From Petropleomorpha daqingensis (GTDB lineage Bacteria > Actinomycetota > Actinomycetes > Mycobacteriales > Geodermatophilaceae), in assembly GCF_013408985.1 (NCBI RefSeq), contig NZ_JACBZT010000001.1, positions 5,225,197 to 5,289,196 on the forward strand: a stretch of DNA of 64,000 nt. Direction: 5' to 3'. The position numbers were made by a program, and so were the translations under genes. Shown piece by piece: positions 1 through 8,265 of this stretch; the stretch's first letter is position 1, and each line of letters opens with the position of its first letter. Below the pieces are notes generated by a model that worked only from the letters and a program-made list of their open reading frames with translations, made no database searches and was not told where the DNA came from.

Positions 1-495
1 GCCGTCGTCGTCCCGCTGCTGCTGTCCGGCGGCTACCACGTGCACGTCGACATCGCCGGTGCCGTGGCGGCGCACCCGGGAGCGGTCGCGGCGCGGCCGC
101 TCGGCCCCGACGAGCGGCTGGTCGAGGTGCTGGCCGACCGGCTGCGGGAGGCCGGTGCCGATGCGGGCACCGCCGTCGTCCTGGCCGCCGCCGGGTCGAG
201 CGACCCGCGGGCGGTGGCCGACGTCGAGCGCACCGCGGCCCTGCTGCAGTGGGGCCGGTCCGGCCCGGTGACGTGCGGCTACGGATCGGCGGCGACCCCG
301 TCGGTGCCGGACGCGGTCGCCGCAGCCCGGGCGGCCGGAGCCACCCGGGTCGTGGTCGCCGCGTACCTGCTCGCCCCCGGGCACTTCGCCGACAAGCTGG
401 CCGCCGCGGGCGCCGACGCGGTCACCGCTCCCCTGCTGCCCGACGACCGGGTCGCCGCCGTGCTGCTGGACCGCTACGACGCGGCGCGGGACTAG
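1..495 (+). CDS. Sirohydrochlorin chelatase-type (CbiX) protein, 3' end
   Basis: The 5' end lies outside the window; 164 codons remain and end at TAG. The visible part has GGYHVHVDI, the mid-protein His motif of CbiX/SirB-like chelatases. It then has a second repeat with AAAGSSDPRA and a YLLAPGHFADKL segment, as in the two-domain actinobacterial enzymes. Family role: insertion of Fe2+ or Co2+ into sirohydrochlorin for siroheme or cobalamin synthesis. The N-terminal catalytic half cannot be inspected, so the metal is open. Its stop overlaps the end of the convergent MFS gene by four bases. Confidence 0.8.
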   Translation, partial: AVVVPLLLSGGYHVHVDIAGAVAAHPGAVAARPLGPDERLVEVLADRLREAGADAGTAVVLAAAGSSDPRAVADVERTAALLQWGRSGPVTCGYGSAATPSVPDAVAAARAAGATRVVVAAYLLAPGHFADKLAAAGADAVTAPLLPDDRVAAVLLDRYDAARD

Positions 496-1985
496 ACGGC
501 GGGCACCGGCTCCGGCTCCGCGACCGGGCCGGTCCGGGGCAGCCGGACCAGGCTGCCGCTGACGATCCCGGCCATGGCGAGGAAGCCGGCCGCCACCACG
601 AAGCCGAGCGCCCAGCCCGACACCAGCGCGTCGACGAACGCCGGGGTCCCGGGCGGGCCGGCCGCGATCGCGTCGGTCCGCGCCGTGCTCACCGCCGTCA
701 GGATGGCCAGCCCCAGCGAGCCGCCGATCTGCTGCCCCGAGTTCAGCAGGGCGCTGGCCACGCCGGCGTCCTCCTGCGGCACGCCGGCGACCGCCGAGCT
801 GGTCAGGGCCACGAAGGTCATGCCCATGCCGAGGGCCAGCAGGCACAGCGCGGGCAGGATGACGCTCGCGTAGGAGGAGTCCGGCTGCAGCCGCAACGCG
901 AGCGCGAGCATGCCCGCCGCACCGAGGGTCGGCCCGACGATGAGCAGCGGTCGCGCCCCGATGCGGGCGAGCAGCTGGGAGCTGATGGCGGCGCCCACCA
1001 CGATGAACCCGGTCATCGGCAGGATCGCGAAGCCGGCGCGCAGCGGCGAGTACCCGTGCACCTGCTGCATCCAGAGGACCAGGAAGAAGAAGACCGCGAA
1101 CAGGCCCGCCCCGACGAACAGCGCGCCGAGGTCGGCACCCAGCAGGCTCCGCGAGCGGAACAGCCGGAAGTCGACCAGCGGGTCGCGCGTCCGGCGCTGG
1201 ACGACGACGAACGCGGCGAGCAGCACGACGGCCAGCCCCAGCATCAGCAGCGTGCGGGCCGACGTCCAGCCGTAGTCGTTCCCCTTGACCAGCGCGTAGA
1301 CCAGCGCGATGAGCCCGCCGGTCGCCAGCACGGCACCGGGGACGTCGAAGCCCCGGGCCCGCGCGTCGCGGCTCTCGGGCAGGATCCGCAGCGCGCCGAG
1401 CACGGCCAGGATCGCGACCGGGACGTTGATGAACAGCACCCACCGCCAGCTCGCGTACTCGGTGAGCACACCGCCGAGGATGAGGCCGATCGCCGCGCCG
1501 CCGGCGGAGATGGCCGCCCAGACGCCGAGGGCGCGGTTGCGCTCGCGCCCCTCGGCGAAGACGACGGTGAGCATCGACAGCGCCGACGGCGCCATCAGCG
1601 CCCCGCCCAGCCCCTGCAGCAGGCGGGCCCCGATCAGCAGGCCGAGGCTGCCGGCCAGGCCGCCGAGCAGCGAGGCGACGGCGAACAGGAGCGCACCGGC
1701 GACGAAGACCCGGCGGCGGCCCAGCCGGTCGGCGAGCTTGCCACCGAGCAGCAGGAAGCCGCCGAAGGTCAGGGTGTAGCCGGTGACGACCCAGGACAGG
1801 TCGTTCGCGCTGGCGACGTGCAGCTCCTTGGCGATGTCCGGGAGGGCCACGTTCACGACGCTCACGTCGAGCACGATCATCAGCTGGCTCATGGCGAGCA
1901 CGAGGAGGGCGAGGCCCTTGCGGACCTCGCGGCCGTCGGGGAGACGGGATGGGCCGACCGTCGGGCCGGCGTCGGTGGTGGTCAC
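492..1985 (-). CDS. MFS drug-exporter, DHA2 (EmrB/QacA) family
   Basis: A 497-residue polytopic membrane protein with a GTG start. LDVSVVNVALPDI at residues 39-51 and GGKLADRLGRRR at 81-92 (MFS motif A) are typical of 14-helix DHA2 proton antiporters that export drugs or dyes. Length matches the family. A TetR-family regulator starts 98 bp away on the opposite strand and a perfect palindrome lies between them, so TetR repression of this exporter is the likely wiring (inference). Substrate is not predictable from sequence. Confidence 0.92.
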   Translation of the reverse strand: MTTTDAGPTVGPSRLPDGREVRKGLALLVLAMSQLMIVLDVSVVNVALPDIAKELHVASANDLSWVVTGYTLTFGGFLLLGGKLADRLGRRRVFVAGALLFAVASLLGGLAGSLGLLIGARLLQGLGGALMAPSALSMLTVVFAEGRERNRALGVWAAISAGGAAIGLILGGVLTEYASWRWVLFINVPVAILAVLGALRILPESRDARARGFDVPGAVLATGGLIALVYALVKGNDYGWTSARTLLMLGLAVVLLAAFVVVQRRTRDPLVDFRLFRSRSLLGADLGALFVGAGLFAVFFFLVLWMQQVHGYSPLRAGFAILPMTGFIVVGAAISSQLLARIGARPLLIVGPTLGAAGMLALALRLQPDSSYASVILPALCLLALGMGMTFVALTSSAVAGVPQEDAGVASALLNSGQQIGGSLGLAILTAVSTARTDAIAAGPPGTPAFVDALVSGWALGFVVAAGFLAMAGIVSGSLVRLPRTGPVAEPEPVPAV

Positions 1986-2019
1986 AGCAAGCCCCTTGGT
2001 GGCTGGCTCAACAGCCGTG

Positions 2020-2032
2020 GAGTCATTGACTC
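2020..2032. promoter_or_regulatory. Palindrome in the MFS/TetR intergenic region, candidate TetR operator
   Basis: GAGTCA-T-TGACTC is a perfect six-base inverted repeat around one central base. It lies between the divergent MFS exporter and TetR genes. Position and symmetry fit an operator for the neighbouring regulator; binding is inferred. Confidence 0.5.
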
Positions 2033-2071
2033 AACGAACGTAGAGCGACCGCCGGTCTGGGTCAACACCTG

Positions 2072-2077
2072 TAGAGT
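2072..2077 (+). promoter_or_regulatory. -10 box TAGAGT, leaderless-type
   Basis: TAGAGT (TANNNT form) ends six bases before the GTG start of the TetR gene, and no Shine-Dalgarno is present. This spacing would place the transcript start at or next to the start codon. Confidence 0.4.
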
Positions 2078-2083
2078 GAGCGC

Positions 2084-2671
2084 GTGTCCACGTTCAGTGC
2101 CGAACCGACGTCACGGGAGGAACGGCGCCGTCGGACCGAGGCGTGCATCCTCCACATCGCCCGCCGGCTCTTCGCCGAGGAGGGCTTCGACCGGGCCACC
2201 ATCCGCGCGGTCGCCCAGCGAGCGGGCGTCGACCCCGCGCTGGTCATGCAGTACTTCGGCAGCAAGGAAGGCCTCTTCGCCGCGGCCATGAAGGGCGCCC
2301 ACGGCGGCGGGCAGCTCCGCGAGGCCGAGCGCGCCGACATCCCGGCCGCCGCCCTGCACGACCTGTTCGCCAAGTTCGAGGAGACGACCGACCGCGAGGC
2401 AGCCGCAGCGCTCGCCCGCAACTTCCTCACCCATCCCGAGGCGCACCGGATCATGCGCGACGAGGTGATGTGCTCCCTGGTCCAGGGGCTCGCCGGGAAG
2501 ATCGGCGGGAAGGACGCCGAGCTCAAGGCGGCCCTGGTGATGGCGTGCACGTTCGGGCTCGGCCTGGCCCGCTACCTGCTGCAGATCCCCGGGTTGGCGC
2601 AGGCGCAGCGGGCCGACATCGAACGGCTCCTGGAGCCGGCCCTGCGCGCCGTCCTGGACGCGGGCGACTGA
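2084..2671 (+). CDS. TetR/AcrR family transcriptional regulator
   Basis: A 195-residue regulator. The N-terminal helix-turn-helix spans about residues 38-57 (ATIRAVAQRAGVDPALVMQYF), followed by the usual KEGLFAAAM helix and an all-alpha ligand-binding domain. The GTG start was chosen because the HTH then sits at the normal distance from the N terminus and a -10 box lies just upstream. It is divergent from the DHA2 exporter, which is its probable target (inference). It converges almost head-on with the next TetR gene (7 bp gap). Confidence 0.92.
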   Translation: MSTFSAEPTSREERRRRTEACILHIARRLFAEEGFDRATIRAVAQRAGVDPALVMQYFGSKEGLFAAAMKGAHGGGQLREAERADIPAAALHDLFAKFEETTDREAAAALARNFLTHPEAHRIMRDEVMCSLVQGLAGKIGGKDAELKAALVMACTFGLGLARYLLQIPGLAQAQRADIERLLEPALRAVLDAGD

Positions 2672-2678
2672 CCGTCCG

Positions 2679-3272
2679 CTACCCCAGCAGCCGGCGCACG
2701 GACTCGACGTAGCCGCCCGGGTCCACGTCGCCGAGCAGCAGCCGCTGCAGCAGGAAGCCGAGGACGAAGGAGAACAGCGCCGCGCCCAGCTGCGCCGGAT
2801 CGGCGTCGGCCGGCAGCCGGCCGGTCTGCTGCGCCCGGCGCGCGACCTCCACGAAGTAGCCGCGCATCGTCCCGTACGCGCCCCCGGCCACGGCGGCCAC
2901 CGCGGGGTTGCGCAGCGCCTCGGCCCACGCCTGGACGGCGACCCGTGTGGTGTCGACCGGGGCCGCCTCACCGACGGACACGATCAGGTCCACCGCCGCC
3001 GCGACGGCCTCGGCGGGATCGGGGGCGTGGCCCTCCTCCAGCAGCTGCTCGAACCGGTCGGCCGCCCGACCCAGCACCCGGTCGACGATCGCCTCGATCA
3101 GCTCGTCCTTGCTGCGGAAGTAGCGGTAGACCGCGCCGGCAGACAGCCCGCTGGCCGCGATGACGTCGGCCATCCCGGTCGCCTGGAAACCGTTGGCGGC
3201 GAACCGGGCGGTCGCCGCGTCGATGATCTGGTCGCGGCGGGCGGCCAGGTGGGCTTCGGGGACGCGAGGCAC
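2679..3272 (-). CDS. TetR family transcriptional regulator
   Basis: A 197-residue TetR protein with HTH at about residues 31-52 (ATGMADVIAASGLSAGAVYRYF) and FRSKDEL after it. The open frame runs far upstream, but GTG at 3272 gives the standard N terminus; the frame before it is antisense to the divergent gene. The upstream region carries two matched 18-bp palindromic sites, one next to this start and one just upstream of the start of the divergent membrane protein. Autoregulation plus repression of that gene is therefore likely. Confidence 0.92.
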   Translation of the reverse strand: MPRVPEAHLAARRDQIIDAATARFAANGFQATGMADVIAASGLSAGAVYRYFRSKDELIEAIVDRVLGRAADRFEQLLEEGHAPDPAEAVAAAVDLIVSVGEAAPVDTTRVAVQAWAEALRNPAVAAVAGGAYGTMRGYFVEVARRAQQTGRLPADADPAQLGAALFSFVLGFLLQRLLLGDVDPGGYVESVRRLLG

Positions 3273-3282
3273 GTCGCCATCG

Positions 3283-3300
3283 TAAAACGAACGATCGTTC
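3283..3300. promoter_or_regulatory. TetR operator copy 1
   Basis: TAAAACGAACGATCGTTC contains the perfect 12-bp palindrome GAACGATCGTTC. It lies 11 bp from the minus-strand TetR start. A TTGACA sequence (3301-3306) abuts it on the plus strand. Confidence 0.7.
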
Positions 3301-3342
3301 TTGACAGCAGGTACAACCCGGAGGAGTCTGCTCGACGTAAGC

Positions 3343-3360
3343 GAACGGTCATTCGTTTTA
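3343..3360. promoter_or_regulatory. TetR operator copy 2, inverted
   Basis: On the minus strand this reads TAAAACGAATGACCGTTC, which matches copy 1 at 16 of 18 positions in opposite orientation. It ends 14 bp before the ATG of the divergent membrane protein. The paired sites imply one regulator controlling both promoters. Confidence 0.65.
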
Positions 3361-3374
3361 TCGAGGAGACCCCC

Positions 3375-4376
3375 ATGTCCACCCCCTCCGCCCGCCGGGA
3401 CGCCGCCCGCCTGGTGCCGCTGCTGGCGGTGCTCGCCGTCCTGCTCACCGTCGTCCTGACCGCCTTCGCCTGGCCGGCCGTCAACACCGCTCCCCGGGAC
3501 CTCCCGGTCGCCGTCGCCGGTCCGCCCGCGGCCACGGCGCAGGTCGCCGCCGCGCTCGCCGCGGCCGAGCCGGGCGCCCTCGACGTCCGCACGCTCCCCG
3601 ACGAGCAGGCCGCCCGGGCCGCGATCACCGACCGCGAGGTCTACGGCGCGGTCGTCGTGGGCGCCGACGGGCCGCACCTGCTGGTGGCCTCGGCCGCCTC
3701 CCCCGTGGTGGCGCAGTCGCTGCGCCAGGTGGCCGCCGGGCTCGGCGCCGCCTCGGGCAGCACGGTGCGGGTCGAGGACGTCGTCCCGACCCCGGCGAGC
3801 GACCCGCGGGGCGCCGGACTGGCCGCGGCCGCCCTGCCGCTGGCGCTCGGCGGCATCCTGACCGCCGGTCTGGTGTCGCGGATGATCCGCCGGATCCCGC
3901 TGCGCGCCGCCGCGGCGGTGGCGATGGCGACGGTCGGCGGCATGGTGACCGCGACCGTGCTGGGCACGTGGCTCGGCTCGGTGCAGAGCGGCTGGTGGAC
4001 GACGACCGGCGTCGTCGCGCTCGGGATGGCGGCCACCGCGCTCGTCCTGCTCGGCCTGCACGCCCTGTTCCGCGAGATCGGGTTCGCGCTCGGCGCGGCG
4101 GTGATCGTGCTGCTGGGCAACCCGCTGTCCGGGCTGACCAGCGCGCCGGAGCTGCTGCCCAGCGGCTGGGGCACCCTGGGCCAGCTGCTGCCGCCCGGCG
4201 CGACCGGCACGCTGCTGCGCTCGGTGTCCTGGTTCGACGGAGCGGGTGCCGGCACGCCGCTGCTGGTGCTGTCGACGTGGTGCGCGGCCGGGCTGGTGCT
4301 GCTCGGCGCCGGCGCCCTGCTGAGCTCCCGCCGCCGTCCCGCGCTGCACAGCGTGCCGCTCGCCGTCCCGGCCTGA
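3375..4376 (+). CDS. Multi-pass membrane protein, ABC-2/YhgE-like architecture
   Basis: A 333-residue protein. One N-terminal transmembrane helix (about residues 13-32) is followed by a roughly 115-residue probably extracytoplasmic segment. Five or six more helices make up the C-terminal half. This resembles ABC-2 type permease or YhgE/Pip-like proteins, but no family motif is clear and no ATPase is adjacent. ATG follows a GAGGAGA region. It is divergent from, and probably controlled by, the TetR gene at 2679 through the operator pair. It may be an efflux or envelope protein; function is not established. Confidence 0.75.
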   Translation: MSTPSARRDAARLVPLLAVLAVLLTVVLTAFAWPAVNTAPRDLPVAVAGPPAATAQVAAALAAAEPGALDVRTLPDEQAARAAITDREVYGAVVVGADGPHLLVASAASPVVAQSLRQVAAGLGAASGSTVRVEDVVPTPASDPRGAGLAAAALPLALGGILTAGLVSRMIRRIPLRAAAAVAMATVGGMVTATVLGTWLGSVQSGWWTTTGVVALGMAATALVLLGLHALFREIGFALGAAVIVLLGNPLSGLTSAPELLPSGWGTLGQLLPPGATGTLLRSVSWFDGAGAGTPLLVLSTWCAAGLVLLGAGALLSSRRRPALHSVPLAVPA

Positions 4377-4411
4377 CAGGCTGGCAGACCCCCACCCTCG
4401 AGGAGGACGAC

Positions 4412-5167
4412 GTGCCCGACTACCCCCAGTCGATCACCCCGGTCGGGCACGTCGAGCCGGTCCCCCGCCGCGTGCGGGCCCTGCTCGGCGGGCAGACCGT
4501 GCTCGACACGACCGCGGCCCGCTACGTGTGGGAGTGGCCGTTCTACCCGCAGTTCTACGTGCCGATCGCCGACCTGGCGCCCGGCGTCCTCGTCGACGAG
4601 GGCGTCGACAAGCGCCGCAAGGTCGGGCCGGTGCGGCAGTACGGGCTCACCGCGGGCGACGAGAAGCGCTCGGCCGCCGCCTGGGCGCCGACCTCCGGCG
4701 AGCTGGAGGGCACCGTCCACCTCGAGTGGTCGGCGCTGGACGCGTGGTTCGAGGAGGACGAGCAGGTGTTCGTCCACCCGCGGAACCCGTACACGCGGGT
4801 GGACGCCCTCCGCTCGACGCGGACGGTGCGGGTCGAGCTCGAGGGCGTGCTGCTCGCGGAGTCGTCGTCCCCGGTGCTGGTCTTCGAGACCGGCCTGCCG
4901 ACCCGCTACTACCTGCCGCGTCCCGCCCTGCAGCTCGCGGCGCTGGAGCCGTCGGACTCGGTGACCGAGTGCCCGTACAAGGGGCGGACCAGCGCGTACT
5001 GGTCGGTGCGGATCGGCGACGCGCTGCACCGCGACCTGGCGTGGTCCTACGACTTCCCGACCCGGCAGCTGCTGCCGATCGCCGGCCTGGTCGCGTTCTA
5101 CAACGAGAAGGTCGACATCTCCCTCGACGGGCAGCTGCTCGAGCGGCCGCGGACGCACTTCTCCTAG
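4412..5167 (+). CDS. DUF427 domain protein
   Basis: A 251-residue protein carrying two DUF427-type modules; key segments include YFP-like VWEWPFYPQFYVP, CPYKGRTSAYWSV and AWSYDFPTRQLLPIAGLVAFYNEKVDI. DUF427 proteins are small beta-rich cytosolic proteins of unknown biochemical role. The GTG start has a strong AGGAGG five bases upstream (4401-4406). The gene is 35 bp downstream of the membrane protein on the same strand, so co-transcription is possible. Its stop shares the bases CTAG with the convergent gene. Confidence 0.85.
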   Translation: MPDYPQSITPVGHVEPVPRRVRALLGGQTVLDTTAARYVWEWPFYPQFYVPIADLAPGVLVDEGVDKRRKVGPVRQYGLTAGDEKRSAAAWAPTSGELEGTVHLEWSALDAWFEEDEQVFVHPRNPYTRVDALRSTRTVRVELEGVLLAESSSPVLVFETGLPTRYYLPRPALQLAALEPSDSVTECPYKGRTSAYWSVRIGDALHRDLAWSYDFPTRQLLPIAGLVAFYNEKVDISLDGQLLERPRTHFS

Positions 5168-5442
5168 GCGGTCCAGTGGAGGAACCGCTCCCCCAGGGTG
5201 ATCACGAGGAACCAGGTCGCGAAGGCGACGACCGGTACCGCCGGCGTCCACCAGGAGCCGCGCAGGGCCAGCCGGGAGAGCTGCACGGCCAGCAGCACCC
5301 ACCACACGAGCAGGACGGCGACCGCCCAGCCGGGCGCGACCAGCCCCGAGGCCAGGTAGTAGACGCCGACCACTAGGTGCAGCAGCGCGGACAGCGCCGC
5401 GAGCACCCAGGTGCCGGCGGACGGGCGGTTCGCCCCGGTCAT
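5164..5442 (-). CDS. Small membrane protein
   Basis: A 92-residue protein with three likely membrane helices (VLAALSALLHLVVGVYYLAS, WAVAVLLVWWVLLAVQL, PVVAFATWFLVITLG). No family is recognised. The ATG overlaps the TGA of the sulfurtransferase gene (ATGA), so it is the last gene of a translationally coupled three-gene operon. A role linked to the sulfurtransferase is possible but unsupported. Confidence 0.75.
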   Translation of the reverse strand: MTGANRPSAGTWVLAALSALLHLVVGVYYLASGLVAPGWAVAVLLVWWVLLAVQLSRLALRGSWWTPAVPVVAFATWFLVITLGERFLHWTA

Positions 5443-6272
5443 CCCGGCTCCGGTCCGGTCGCCGCCGGGCGGTCCGGGTCGGCGCACCACTGCGACCACG
5501 ACCCGGGCCACAGCGCCGCGTCGATGCCGGCCTCCGCCAGCGCGGCGACCTCGTGGGCCGCGGTGACCCCGGAGCCGCAGTAGACGCCGACGGTCCGGCC
5601 GTTCGCGGCCCCCAGCGCCGCGAACCGCTCGCTCAGTGCAGCCACTGGAAGGAACGTGCCGTCGTCCGCGAGGTTCTGCGTGGTGGGAGCGCTGACCGCG
5701 CCCGGCACGTGCCCGGCGCGCGGGTCGATCGGCTCGACCTCGCCGCGGTAGCGCTCGCCGGCACGGGCGTCGAGGAGCAGCCCTCCTTCCGCGGGCAGCG
5801 CCGCGGCCTCCTCCAGGGTGAGGGTCGGCAGCCCGCCCCCGGTCAGGACGACGTCGCCGGGCGGCGGGACGACCTCGCCGGCCTCGACCGCTCCCCCGGC
5901 GCGCTGCCAGGCCTGCAGACCGCCGTCCAGCAGCCGGACGTCGGCGATGCCCGCCCAGCGCAGCAACCACCAGGCGCGGGCGGCCGCGCCGCCGCCGGTG
6001 TCGTCGTAGACGACGACGCGGTCGCCGGTGCGCAGTCCCCAACGGCGGGCGGTGTCCTGCAGTCGCTGCAGCGACGGCAGCGGGTGCCGGCCACCTTCGC
6101 GGGACGGCGGGTCCGCCAGCTCGGCCTCGAGGTCGACGAAGACCGCGCCGGGCAGGTGCGCCTCGAGGTAGCGCTCGCGTCCGCGGTCGTCCCCGAGCGC
6201 CCAGCGGACGTCGAGCAGCCGTGGCCGGTCCGCCGCGGCGAGCAGCTCCCCGGCCGGGATCAGGACCTTCAC
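5439..6272 (-). CDS. Thiosulfate/3-mercaptopyruvate-type sulfurtransferase (two rhodanese domains)
   Basis: A 277-residue protein with two tandem rhodanese domains. The N-terminal, inactive-type domain has LLDVRWALGD and HLPGAVFVDLE. The C-terminal domain has LLDARAGERYRGE and the active-site loop YCGSGVTAAH with Cys232. CGSGVT loops are typical of SseA-type enzymes that move sulfane sulfur from thiosulfate or 3-mercaptopyruvate to cyanide or thiols. The GTG start overlaps the upstream TGA (GTGA), and its own stop overlaps the next ATG. Confidence 0.92.
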   Translation of the reverse strand: MKVLIPAGELLAAADRPRLLDVRWALGDDRGRERYLEAHLPGAVFVDLEAELADPPSREGGRHPLPSLQRLQDTARRWGLRTGDRVVVYDDTGGGAAARAWWLLRWAGIADVRLLDGGLQAWQRAGGAVEAGEVVPPPGDVVLTGGGLPTLTLEEAAALPAEGGLLLDARAGERYRGEVEPIDPRAGHVPGAVSAPTTQNLADDGTFLPVAALSERFAALGAANGRTVGVYCGSGVTAAHEVAALAEAGIDAALWPGSWSQWCADPDRPAATGPEPG

Positions 6273-6730
6273 TGGGGGGCGAGCAGCCCGCGCAGCTCCT
6301 GCGTGAGCGCCTCGCGCGCCTCGGCGTTGCCGTGCCAGGCCGCGGGCGTGGTCTGGAACAGCGAGATCTTCCAGCGCCCCGACTCCTGCACGGCCACCAT
6401 CGTGTGCACGGCGTGCAGCCTCGGGTCGAAGTCGTTCCCTCCGGGCGGGATCATCCCGGCGTGCGCCATGAGCACGGCGACGTCCGGCGTGACCTGGCGG
6501 ACCGAGCGGATGAGCGCCACGTACGCAGGGGTCTGGTGGCTGCCGAAGATCTGCCGGAGGTCGGCGGCGATGGCCAGCCGGCCGTGGTGGTGGCTGCCGT
6601 CGAAACCGATGATGTCGCCGTCGTCGGCGAAGGCCGAGGCGACCCCCGCGCCGCTGCGCCGGTTCCACCCGTCCAGGAACTGCACGTAGAGCGTGCGGAT
6701 GGCGGCGTCGTGCGGGTGTGCAGCTGTCAC
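6269..6730 (-). CDS. SnoaL-like / DUF4440-type NTF2-fold protein
   Basis: A 153-residue protein. IRTLYVQFLDGWNRRSGAGVASAFADDGDIIGFDG followed by HHHGRLAIAADLRQIF is the SgcJ/EcaC or SnoaL-like pattern of small NTF2-fold proteins. Members include polyketide cyclases, isomerases and proteins of unknown role. It is the first gene of the coupled operon with the sulfurtransferase. No catalytic assignment can be made. Confidence 0.8.
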   Translation of the reverse strand: MTAAHPHDAAIRTLYVQFLDGWNRRSGAGVASAFADDGDIIGFDGSHHHGRLAIAADLRQIFGSHQTPAYVALIRSVRQVTPDVAVLMAHAGMIPPGGNDFDPRLHAVHTMVAVQESGRWKISLFQTTPAAWHGNAEAREALTQELRGLLAPQ

Positions 6731-6821
6731 GCGAGTGACGGTAGTGGTCGCCGAGCCGGTGCTGTTCGACCCTCGCCGCAGCGCTCCGCAGCCGGTACTC
6801 GGCGTGCCCGGACGGTCACGC

Positions 6822-7487
6822 TCAGCCGCGACGTCGCCGCGTCCTTGCGGCCGCGACGACCAGTCCCGCGGTCGCCAGAAGGGGTCCGGCGAACGACCAG
6901 ACCGCGGCGGCCGGCGCCGGGTCCGCGTCGCCGGACCAGGCGGCGAGCACCGGCCCGATCGGGGGCAGCACCGCCAGCCGTCCGCTGACCAGCCCGGTGA
7001 GGACGACGACGAGCAGCTGCACCCCGGGGCGAACCCGCAGCGCGTGCAGCAGCAGCGCCAGGGCCGCGCCGGCCGCGCCGCAGAGGACGTGCAGCAGCGC
7101 GCCCAGCAAGTAGGACGTCGCCGGCGCCGGGTGCGGGTCGAACAGCAGCGGCGCGAGCACGCCGGTGAGGGCGGCGCCGGCGACCCAGGCGAGCGGCAGC
7201 GCGGTGTCGGCGACCAGCACCCGACCGCGCCCGTCGGCCGCCGTGAGCACGGCGCGCAGGTCGTCGCTGCCGGCGGCCAGCATCGCGGCGGTGGCCCAGG
7301 CGGCGACCGGGAAGAGCAGGGCCGCGGTGAAGGCCATCGGCTGCCGGGGCGGACCGGCGTCGGAGGCGTAGACGGCGGCGAGGGCGGCCAGCCACGCGAC
7401 GGTCGCGCCGAGCAGGCTGCGGCTGGCCACCGCGGCCGTCGCGCCGAGCCGCACCGCCCGGCCGGCCGGCACCAGCGGCGCGCTCAC
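6822..7487 (-). CDS. ABC transporter permease-like membrane protein
   Basis: A 221-residue, Ala/Leu-rich protein with about six predicted transmembrane helices and no recognised family motif. GTG overlaps the TGA of the adjacent ABC ATPase (GTGA), so the two are translationally coupled. Together they form a minimal two-gene ABC system. Substrate unknown; import versus export cannot be decided, though the lack of a binding protein favours export (inference). Confidence 0.75.
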   Translation of the reverse strand: MSAPLVPAGRAVRLGATAAVASRSLLGATVAWLAALAAVYASDAGPPRQPMAFTAALLFPVAAWATAAMLAAGSDDLRAVLTAADGRGRVLVADTALPLAWVAGAALTGVLAPLLFDPHPAPATSYLLGALLHVLCGAAGAALALLLHALRVRPGVQLLVVVLTGLVSGRLAVLPPIGPVLAAWSGDADPAPAAAVWSFAGPLLATAGLVVAAARTRRRRG

Positions 7488-8188
7488 CGGTCCGGCTCCA
7501 CGGCGAGCACCGACCAGCCGCGGCCCAGGGCGTCGCGCAGCACCGCGTCCCGCTCCGCCGGGGGCACGGTCACGACCGAGCGGGCGCCGTCCCCCTGGAG
7601 CGTGATCCGGACCCGCGGCTCCGCCTCGACCACCCCGCCGAGGTCGAGGACGGTCCCGCCGGGCAGCGGCAGCGGGCGGTGCTCGGCCAGGACGACGATC
7701 CCGCCGGCGTCGAGCCGGTCGGTCAGCACGCCGGTGAGCCGGCGCACGGCGGTGTCGTCCAGCCCGTCGGCCGGTTCGTCGAGGACGACGACCCCGGCCG
7801 GCCACGCCAGCACGGCGTCGAGCAGCAGCCGCCGCGCCGTCCCGGCGCTCAGCTCGTCGGCCCGGGTGGCGAGGTGGCCGGCCAGCCGGTCGTCGTCCGG
7901 ACCGTCCGGGCCGCGCAGCAGGGCGGACAGGCGCCCGGCGCGGACCGCCGGCAGGTCGCGCGCGAGCTGCGGCAGGTAGGCCGCGCGGCCCGGCGTCCGG
8001 ATCCGCCCCTTCGGTGGGACGACGACGCCGGCCAGCAGCCGCAGCAGCGTGGACTTGCCGCGGCCGTTGCCGCCGCGCACCCGCAGCAGCTGCCCGGGCG
8101 CGACCTCGACGGACAGCTCGCGCAGCACCCACGGTCCCCGCCGGTAGCGCCACCACACGCCCTCGGCGGTCAGCGCGGCGGGCGGCAT
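7484..8188 (-). CDS. ABC transporter ATP-binding protein
   Basis: A 234-residue nucleotide-binding protein. Walker A is GGNGRGKST (39-47) and Walker B is VVVLDEPADGLDD (133-145). The switch His lies in AEHRPL. The signature is degenerate, LSAGT at 113-117 instead of LSGGQ. ATG at 8188 was chosen because upstream codons lack family similarity. It is the partner of the overlapping membrane protein downstream. Confidence 0.87.
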   Translation of the reverse strand: MPPAALTAEGVWWRYRRGPWVLRELSVEVAPGQLLRVRGGNGRGKSTLLRLLAGVVVPPKGRIRTPGRAAYLPQLARDLPAVRAGRLSALLRGPDGPDDDRLAGHLATRADELSAGTARRLLLDAVLAWPAGVVVLDEPADGLDDTAVRRLTGVLTDRLDAGGIVVLAEHRPLPLPGGTVLDLGGVVEAEPRVRITLQGDGARSVVTVPPAERDAVLRDALGRGWSVLAVEPDR

Positions 8189-8265
8189 GGAAGGGGACGT
8201 TAGTGCGGCCCCGTCCAGGGCACCGCCCCGAGCTCGCGAGGGGTGGGGAGGACGGGGTCCTTGTT

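Noticed and set aside
249-2291. A 680-codon plus-strand open frame
   Set aside because: It is antisense to the MFS gene and out of frame with the chelatase and TetR genes; its Arg/Gly/Gln-rich composition is typical of shadow frames.
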